DNA of 11,127 bases from Burkholderiaceae bacterium (lineage in GTDB: Bacteria > Pseudomonadota > Gammaproteobacteria > Burkholderiales > Burkholderiaceae): assembly GCA_017998575.1 (NCBI GenBank), contig JAGOCV010000117.1:1-11127 (forward strand), given 5' to 3'. Each line of letters begins with the position of its first letter. Within the stretch, counting starts at the first letter, position 1. Below are positions 6,868 to 11,127 of the stretch, piece after piece. Below the pieces are notes generated by a model, which saw nothing but the letters and a program-made list of their open reading frames with translations, was not told the DNA's origin and did not search any database. A program made the translations under genes and the position numbers.

Positions 6868-9090
6868 ATGTCTTCGTCTTCCCGCCTGCTCGGCCGCCTC
6901 TGGGCGCTGCCTTCCCTGCCCTACAGCCTGCGCGTGTTCATCGCGCTGGCGGCCATCATGGCGGCTTGCCATGCGGCAGGCCAGATGGGCTGGCTGATGC
7001 CGCTGTTCCTCGGCTCGATCGCCAGCGCCATCGCCGAGACCGACGACAGCTGGCGCGGACGGCTGCGCGCGGTGGGTGCCACGCTGGCCTGCTTCGCGGC
7101 GGCGGCCTTCTCGGTGCAGGCCCTGGCGCCGCATCCCTGGCTGTTCGCCGCCGGCATGGCCGTGGCCACGTTCGGCCTGAGCATGCTGGGGGCCGTGGGG
7201 CCGCGCTATCAGGCGCTGGGTTATGCGACGCTGATCGCTTCCATCTACACCGCCATCTCGATGGAGCAGCACGCGCTGCGCGGCGACGACCCGGCCTGGA
7301 TCGAGCCCGTGCTGCTGGTGGCCGGCGCCGCGTGGTACGGCGTGCTGTCGGTGATCTGGGCCGCGCTCTTCGTGCACCAGCCGGTGCAGCAGGCGCTGGC
7401 GCGGCTGTATGGGCTGCTGGCCGGCTACCTGCGCGTGAAGGCTTCACTGCTCGAGCCGGTGCGCGGCACCGACGTCGAGCGCCGGCGCCTGGCGCTGGCG
7501 CAGCTCAATGGCGACGTGGTGGCCGCGCTCAACGGCGTGAAGGAAGGGCTGTTCAGTCGCATCCGCGGCACGCGCAACGCGCGCACCAACCGCTACCTGC
7601 GCCTGTACTTCCTGGCGCAGGACATCCACGAACGCGCCAGTTCGTCTCACTATCCGTACGACGAACTGATCGCCAGTTTCTTCCACAGCGACGTGCTGTT
7701 CCGCGCGCAGCGCGTGCTGCGGCTGGCGGGCGACGACTGCGAGCAACTGGCCGAGGCGATCCGGCTGCGCCAGCCTTTCGTGCAGGGCGAGGCCAGCCGC
7801 CAGGCGCAGGACGACCTGCAGGCTGCGCTTGCCCACCTGGGCCAGGGCGGCCGCAGCGACGCGGCGCGCGAAGGCCTGCTGCAGACACTGCAGGCGCTGG
7901 CGCGCAACCTCTCGCGTCTGGCCTCGCGCATCTCGGTGGCCAGCCAGCCTGCCGCCGATTCGCCGGCCGACACGGCGGCCACCGACCAGGCCCTGCTCGA
8001 CCGCTCGGCCCGCACCTGGCGCGAGGCGCTGGCCCGTGTGCGGCTGCAGCTCAACCCCGGCGCGCCGCTGTTCCGCCACGCCACGCGGCTGGCGATCGCG
8101 CTGCTGTCGGGCTATGCACTGATGCGCCTGTTTCCCACGCAGCAGGGCTACTGGATCCTGCTGACCACGCTGTTTGTCTGCCAGCCCGGCTTCGGCGCCA
8201 CGCGGCGGCGCGTGGTGCAGCGCGTGGTGGGCACCTTTGGCGGGTTGCTGGTGGGCTGGGCGATCTTCCGGCTGTTCCCCGATGTGCTGGTACAGGCCGG
8301 CTTCGCGGTGGCGGCGGGCGTGGCGTTCTTCGCGCTGCGCACCACGCGCTACACCTTCGCCACCGGCGCCATCACGCTGCTGGTGCTGCTGGCGGCCAAC
8401 CAGGTGGGGCACGGCGCCGACCTGATCGTGCCGCGCATGGTCGACACGCTGATAGGCAGCCTGATCGCGGGCCTGGCCGTGTTCGCCGTGCTGCCCGACT
8501 GGCAGGGCCGCCGCATGCACCAGGTGGCCGCGCGCGCCGTGGCGGCCCACCGCGACTACCTGCGCGAGCTGATGCGGCAATACCGCGACGGCCCGCGCGA
8601 TGACCTGCCCTTCCGTCTGGCGCGGCGCAACGCGCACAACGCCGACGCCGCGCTTTCCACGGCGGTGGCCGGCATGCTGCGCGAACCCGGCTTCATCCAG
8701 CGTCAGGGCGACACCAGCGTGCGACTGCTGGTGGTGTCGCACACGCTGCTGTCCTACCTCTCGGGCCTGGGCGCGCACCGCGAGCAGGTGCCGCCTGGCC
8801 CTGCGCTCGACGCGCTGCTGGCCGAGGCCGCGCGCATCGAGGACAGCCTGGACCGCATCGCCACGCCGCTGGCCAGCGGACTTGCGCCGCAGGCACTGCC
8901 CGCCGCCGCGCCCACCACGGCCCTGCCAGCGGCCGACGACGCGGCGCCGGGCCTGGCGGCCTCGCAGCGGCTCGCGCAGACCCAGCTCGCGCTGCTGGCG
9001 CGGCAACTGCCGCAACTGCACCGGCTGGCCGCCGGCCTGGTGCCGCAACCCGCCGCGCCGTCAGCCGGGGCCACGCCCGGCGCCGCGTGA
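6868..9090 (+). CDS. yccS: YccS/YhfK-type FUSC family inner-membrane protein
   Basis: Integral inner-membrane protein of 740 residues with the two-block layout of the YccS/YhfK group of the FUSC superfamily, which also contains the AaeB aromatic-acid efflux protein. Transported substrate is unknown for YccS itself. The N-terminal block (residues about 20-165) holds about six hydrophobic segments, for example VFIALAAIMAACHAAG, LFAAGMAVATFGLSMLGAV and LLVAGAAWYGVLSVIWAALF. A soluble, helix-rich, charged middle (about 170-400) follows. The second FUSC block (about 405-540) carries the typical GYWILLTTLFVCQPGFGATR and RVVGTFGG signature and further membrane segments ending at VLPDW. The last 200 residues are cytoplasmic, with an Ala/Pro-rich low-complexity stretch near residues 670-700. 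E. coli YccS is about 717 residues, so length is normal. The ATG is 47 bases after pbpC, behind a candidate promoter of its own. The family call is firm; the symbol denotes family membership rather than proven orthology. Confidence 0.88.
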   Translation: MSSSSRLLGRLWALPSLPYSLRVFIALAAIMAACHAAGQMGWLMPLFLGSIASAIAETDDSWRGRLRAVGATLACFAAAAFSVQALAPHPWLFAAGMAVATFGLSMLGAVGPRYQALGYATLIASIYTAISMEQHALRGDDPAWIEPVLLVAGAAWYGVLSVIWAALFVHQPVQQALARLYGLLAGYLRVKASLLEPVRGTDVERRRLALAQLNGDVVAALNGVKEGLFSRIRGTRNARTNRYLRLYFLAQDIHERASSSHYPYDELIASFFHSDVLFRAQRVLRLAGDDCEQLAEAIRLRQPFVQGEASRQAQDDLQAALAHLGQGGRSDAAREGLLQTLQALARNLSRLASRISVASQPAADSPADTAATDQALLDRSARTWREALARVRLQLNPGAPLFRHATRLAIALLSGYALMRLFPTQQGYWILLTTLFVCQPGFGATRRRVVQRVVGTFGGLLVGWAIFRLFPDVLVQAGFAVAAGVAFFALRTTRYTFATGAITLLVLLAANQVGHGADLIVPRMVDTLIGSLIAGLAVFAVLPDWQGRRMHQVAARAVAAHRDYLRELMRQYRDGPRDDLPFRLARRNAHNADAALSTAVAGMLREPGFIQRQGDTSVRLLVVSHTLLSYLSGLGAHREQVPPGPALDALLAEAARIEDSLDRIATPLASGLAPQALPAAAPTTALPAADDAAPGLAASQRLAQTQLALLARQLPQLHRLAAGLVPQPAAPSAGATPGAA

Positions 9091-9099
9091 CCACAGGCC

Positions 9100-9125
9100 G
9101 TCCGCGCCCTCGGGGCGGACACAAT
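9100..9125 (+). promoter_or_regulatory. GC hairpin abutting a -10-like box before the LysR gene
   Basis: Arms GTCCGC (9100-9105) and GCGGAC (9115-9120) pair exactly; an inner CCC/GGG could extend the stem past one unpaired G. The hexamer CACAAT (9120-9125) directly follows the right arm and sits seven bases before the ATG at 9132, which would put transcription start at or next to the A of the start codon. No -35 box is evident. The absence of a T run argues against an intrinsic terminator for the upstream membrane-protein gene. Confidence 0.4.
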
Positions 9126-9131
9126 GCGGCC

Positions 9132-10028
9132 ATGCCCTCATCGCACCTCGACCTGGCCACGCTGCGCGTGGTCGTGCTGGCCGCCGACCTCGGATCGATC
9201 AGCGCCGCCAGCGACCGCCTGCGCCTGGCCGTGGCCGCCGCCAGCACGCGCATCACGGCGCTGGAGGAAACGCTGGGCTTCCGCGTGTTCGAACGCACGT
9301 CGCGCGGCGTGCGCCTCACGCCCGCCGGCCACATGCTGGTGCAGCGCAGCCGCGCCCTGCTCGACGACGCCGACCGCCTGGCCGTCGACCTGCACGACTA
9401 CAGCCAGGGCCTGCAGGGCCACGTGCGCGTGCTGGCCAATGCATCGGCCATCCTCGAAGTGCTGGCGCCGCGCCTGGAAGGTTTCATGCGCGAGCATCCG
9501 CTGATCCATATCGACCTGGAAGAGCGCAGCAGCCCCGAGGTACCGCTGCCGCTGCTCGAAGGCCGCGCCGATCTCGGCATCGTCGATCTGCCCCATGCGC
9601 CGCAGGGCCTGGAGCTGGTGGACTTCTGCACCGATACGCTGGTGCTGCTGGTGCAGCAGGGCCATGCGCTGGCCGGGCGCGGCGCCATCGCGCTGCGCGA
9701 GGCGCTGGATCAGCACTTCATCACCCTGACCGACGGCACGGCGCTGTCGAACCGGCTGCTCACCAGCGCGGCCGAGCTGGGCCGGCCGGTGCATATCCGC
9801 ATGCGCATGCGCAGTTTCGATGCCGTGTGCCGCATGGTGGCCGGTGGCATCGGTGTGGGCGTGCTGCCGCTGGAGGCCGTGGCGCCGCAGCTGGCACATC
9901 TGCCGATCGAGGCGGTGGCGCTGACCGATCCGTGGGCGCGGCGCACGCACCGGCTGGCGACGCGCGCGGGGGTGGCACTGTCGCCGGCGGCGAAGACGCT
10001 GGTGGAGGCGTTGCATAAGGCGCATTGA
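9132..10028 (+). CDS. LysR-type transcriptional regulator
   Basis: DNA-binding regulator of 298 residues, the normal length for LysR-type proteins (about 290-320). The N-terminal winged helix-turn-helix spans residues about 3-63, with SISAASDRLRLAVAAASTRI as the helix-turn-helix core and FERTSRGVRLTPAG as the wing. A linker helix (about 65-85) leads to the periplasmic-binding-protein-like effector domain (about 88-290), starting GHVRVLANAS and including LLEGRADLGIVD and VAGGIGVGVLPLEAV, both common in the family. The effector cannot be predicted from sequence. An in-frame GTG at 9087 overlaps the upstream stop and would add 15 residues of non-family sequence; ATG 9132 fits the family start and is preferred. 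No ribosome binding site precedes it, in line with a leaderless message. It runs in the same direction as the enolase-superfamily gene 427 bases downstream, which it may regulate through the dyad at 10337-10361. LysR genes are more often divergent from their targets. Confidence 0.93.
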   Translation: MPSSHLDLATLRVVVLAADLGSISAASDRLRLAVAAASTRITALEETLGFRVFERTSRGVRLTPAGHMLVQRSRALLDDADRLAVDLHDYSQGLQGHVRVLANASAILEVLAPRLEGFMREHPLIHIDLEERSSPEVPLPLLEGRADLGIVDLPHAPQGLELVDFCTDTLVLLVQQGHALAGRGAIALREALDQHFITLTDGTALSNRLLTSAAELGRPVHIRMRMRSFDAVCRMVAGGIGVGVLPLEAVAPQLAHLPIEAVALTDPWARRTHRLATRAGVALSPAAKTLVEALHKAH

Positions 10029-10035
10029 TTCGAAC

Positions 10036-10050
10036 GCGCGGCAATCGCGC
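10036..10050. repeat. Short GC hairpin after the LysR gene
   Basis: Arms GCGCG (10036-10040) and CGCGC (10046-10050) around loop GCAAT, eight bases after the LysR stop. There is no T run, so a terminator role is uncertain, and such short GC pairs occur easily by chance in this composition. Confidence 0.25.
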
Positions 10051-10073
10051 CCGGATCACGCCGACGCGGTACT

Positions 10074-10124
10074 CCCTCCGCTCGTGTCCCCCGGCCTTCG
10101 GCCTCCTCCTTGACCCTCGCTGCG
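10074..10124 (+). repeat. Palindrome-cored intergenic repeat, copy 1
   Basis: A 51-base unit starting CCCTCCGCTCGTGTCCCCC, with a short palindromic core GGCC-TTC-GGCC (10093-10103), and ending in GACCCTCGCTGCG. Read on the opposite strand, the stretch at 10217-10272 repeats it: apart from three small indels (3, 3 and 1 bases) every aligned base is identical. The sequence outside the unit has diverged from the other copy. It resembles a dispersed REP/MITE-like non-coding element; that classification is inference, as only these two copies can be seen here. Confidence 0.75.
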
Positions 10125-10189
10125 AGAGCACCGCATCGTCCTGATCGGGGACATTGCGTCGCCCACTAAAAGAGCAGCGCGCGGCGCCA

Positions 10190-10297
10190 GGGGTGAGGCG
10201 GGTGTCGGGTGTACCCCGCAGCGAGGTCAAGGAGGAGCCGGCCGAAGGCCGGCGGGGGACACGAGCGGAGGGGTATACCCGGCGACCGCCTCACCCC
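10190..10297 (-). repeat. Palindrome-cored intergenic repeat, copy 2, inverted, with outer stem
   Basis: Inverted copy of the unit at 10074-10124 (matching part 10217-10272). Its core is a longer perfect hairpin: GCCGGCC (10237-10243), loop GAA, GGCCGGC (10247-10253). Compared with copy 1 it has GCC on one side and GGC on the other side of the core, so the extra bases pair with each other. The unit is enclosed by 28-base outer arms at 10190-10217 and 10270-10297 that are reverse complements at 24 of 28 positions, beginning with GGGGTGAGGCGG and ending with CCGCCTCACCCC. The whole 108-base block could fold as a long stem with an inner hairpin. No transposase is present. Confidence 0.75.
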
Positions 10298-10336
10298 CAC
10301 CCACCCACGACGCGAGGCACCGGTCACTGAATCAGC

Positions 10337-10361
10337 CTGCTTTCGCCATCCACGAAAGCAG
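10337..10361. promoter_or_regulatory. Candidate LysR-type operator (T-N11-A dyad)
   Basis: Perfect 9-bp arms CTGCTTTCG (10337-10345) and CGAAAGCAG (10353-10361) around seven bases. The dyad contains T (10343), eleven bases, then A (10355), the general recognition pattern of LysR-type regulators. Its centre at 10349 is about 65 bases before the predicted transcription start near 10414, the standard position of the recognition site. It could instead act as an RNA hairpin, but no T run follows and it lies upstream of the predicted start. Confidence 0.5.
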
Positions 10362-10377
10362 CCTTCGCCGTGCCTCC

Positions 10378-10407
10378 TTGCCTCCGGCTCGGGCCCCTTC
10401 CTACACT
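10378..10407 (+). promoter_or_regulatory. Candidate sigma-70 promoter of the enolase-superfamily gene
   Basis: TTGCCT (10378-10383) and TACACT (10402-10407) match the -35 (TTGACA) and -10 (TATAAT) consensus at four positions each, with an 18-base spacer. The predicted start near 10414 gives a leader of about 41 bases, ending in a good ribosome binding site, AGGAGA (10440-10445), nine bases before the ATG. Confidence 0.45.
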
Positions 10408-10454
10408 GGCCCCGACAACCGAGAAGGCCGCCCGGCCACAGGAGACACAGCCCC

Positions 10455-11127
10455 ATGAAAATCACGCGCGTGCACGCCACGCCGCTCAACCTGCCCGTCA
10501 CCGTGAACGCCTCGGGCGGGCGCACCAAGAGCACCTCCCTTTCCGTCTGCCTGGTGCAGATCGAAACCGACACCGGCCTCACCGGCACGGGCATGACCGC
10601 CATCACCGAAGAAGAGGTGATCGGCAGCATCGTCAACGACATCGCCGCGCCCCACCTCGTCGGTCAGGACCCGATGCGGCACGAGCAGCTGTGGGACAAG
10701 CTCTACTGGCTGCTCACGCCGCGCGGCCAGTCCGGCTACGCCAGCCACGCCATCGCCGCGCTCGACCTCGCGCTGTGGGACATCAAGGGCCAGGCCCTGG
10801 GCCAGCCGTGCTGGCGCCTGCTGGGCGGCGCGCGCAACCAGGTGCCGGTGTACGCCACCTTCGGCTTCGCCTTCTTCGACCGCGACGAGCTGGCCGAGGC
10901 CGCGAAGTCGTGGGTCGCGCGCGGCTTCACGCGCCTGAAGATGACCGTGGGCCACCACGCACTGCAGCGGCGCGACGAGCCCCGCCCGCTCGACACCGTG
11001 ATCGCCGAAGACGTGCAACGCATCCGCGCCGTGCGCGAGGCCGTGGGCCCCGGCGTGCAGATCTACATCGACGCCAACTGCAGCCTCGACTACTTCCACG
11101 CGCTCTGGCTGGCCCAGCGCGTGGAAG
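10455..11127 (+). CDS. Mandelate racemase/muconate lactonizing enzyme family protein (3' end outside window)
   Basis: N-terminal 224 codons of an enolase-superfamily enzyme (full length usually 360-400), likely cytoplasmic and acting on an acid sugar or other carboxylate; the substrate cannot be told. The N-terminal capping domain spans residues about 1-115 (MKITRVHATPLNLPV…, GLTGTGMTAI), followed by the barrel start with ALDLALWDIKGQALGQPCWRLLGG. Active-site positions seen: Lys162 in RLKMTVG, equivalent to the first lysine of the KxK motif of mandelate racemase, and Asp206 in YIDANCSLD, the first metal ligand. The second KxK position is Thr164 rather than lysine. A loop of about ten extra residues (QRRDEPRPLD region) follows it compared with mandelate racemase. 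The other metal ligands and the His/Asp dyad lie beyond the window. AGGAGA at 10440-10445 supports the ATG. Probably regulated by the upstream LysR-type protein. Confidence 0.9.
   Translation, partial: MKITRVHATPLNLPVTVNASGGRTKSTSLSVCLVQIETDTGLTGTGMTAITEEEVIGSIVNDIAAPHLVGQDPMRHEQLWDKLYWLLTPRGQSGYASHAIAALDLALWDIKGQALGQPCWRLLGGARNQVPVYATFGFAFFDRDELAEAAKSWVARGFTRLKMTVGHHALQRRDEPRPLDTVIAEDVQRIRAVREAVGPGVQIYIDANCSLDYFHALWLAQRVE

Larger units (their letters stand above)
10029..10454. other. Intergenic region of 426 bases with repeats and regulatory sites, no gene
   Basis: Between the LysR gene and the enolase-superfamily gene no open frame shows family-like protein sequence. From left to right it holds a small GC hairpin, the first copy of a palindromic repeat, a spacer of about 65 bases with the only AT-rich patch (ACTAAAAGA near 10165-10173), the second inverted copy with extra outer arms, a C-rich CACC-type stretch (about 10291-10307), a 9-bp dyad with T-N11-A spacing, and a sigma-70-like promoter leading to the ATG at 10455. 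Confidence 0.7.

Noticed and set aside
7444..9048. Minus-strand open frame of 534 codons inside the YccS-type gene
   Set aside because: Antisense shadow, with a repetitive Arg/Gln/His/Ala translation and no motif.
9087..9131. GTG at 9087 as the LysR start
   Set aside because: It overlaps the preceding stop codon and adds 15 residues unlike the family, and the ATG at 9132 begins exactly where LysR proteins usually start.
10074..10297. Repeat pair as a CRISPR array or insertion sequence
   Set aside because: Only two copies, in opposite orientation, without regular spacers, Cas genes, a transposase or clear target-site duplications.
10036..10361. Intergenic hairpins as intrinsic terminators
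   Set aside because: None is followed by a T run on either strand that would support termination; other roles fit better.
9760..10642. Minus-strand open frames covering the intergenic repeats (9760-10230 and 10166-10642)
   Set aside because: They overlap the LysR and enolase-superfamily coding regions antisense and cross palindromic repeats; the translation looks like a repeat artefact, not a protein.

Overview
The window looks like chromosomal DNA from a high-GC betaproteobacterium, most likely order Burkholderiales and plausibly Comamonadaceae. The basis is very strong G/C preference at third codon positions, A2M–PBP1C gene linkage, the YccS-type membrane protein, and short AT-rich -10-like hexamers placed just before start codons. 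This assignment is inference from style and gene content; no sequence search was run. All six genes lie on the plus strand, and the long minus-strand open frames are GC-driven shadows.

Region 1 (1-6820) is an envelope module. It holds a 5'-truncated alpha-2-macroglobulin (A2M) with an intact CLEQ thioester motif, a small DUF1330 protein, and penicillin-binding protein 1C (pbpC). The gaps are 44 and 27 bases, which suggests one transcript. A2M plus PBP1C is a known bacterial pairing: A2M is thought to trap foreign proteases in the periplasm while PBP1C makes or repairs peptidoglycan. A DUF1330 gene between them is the unusual part.

Region 2 (6821-9090) holds two tandem perfect hairpins, the second with a -10-like hexamer in its loop, followed by a 740-residue YccS/YhfK-type FUSC inner-membrane protein.

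Region 3 (9091-11127) holds a LysR-type regulator (start at 9132, probably leaderless or nearly so), a 426-base intergenic region, and the first 224 codons of a mandelate racemase/muconate lactonizing enzyme family protein that runs off the window. The intergenic region contains two inverted copies of a palindromic repeat whose cores differ by a symmetrical, pairing-preserving insertion. It also contains a 9-bp dyad centred on a T-N11-A motif, about 65 bases before the predicted transcription start of the enzyme gene. That is where LysR-type regulators usually bind, so regulator, operator and enzyme gene form a testable circuit.

I found no rRNA, tRNA, CRISPR array, transposase or recognisable defence island, and no plainly new multi-gene system. 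The best leads are the intergenic repeat pair, the LysR-type operator candidate, the Thr in place of the second KxK lysine in the enolase-superfamily enzyme, and the DUF1330 insertion in the A2M–pbpC unit.
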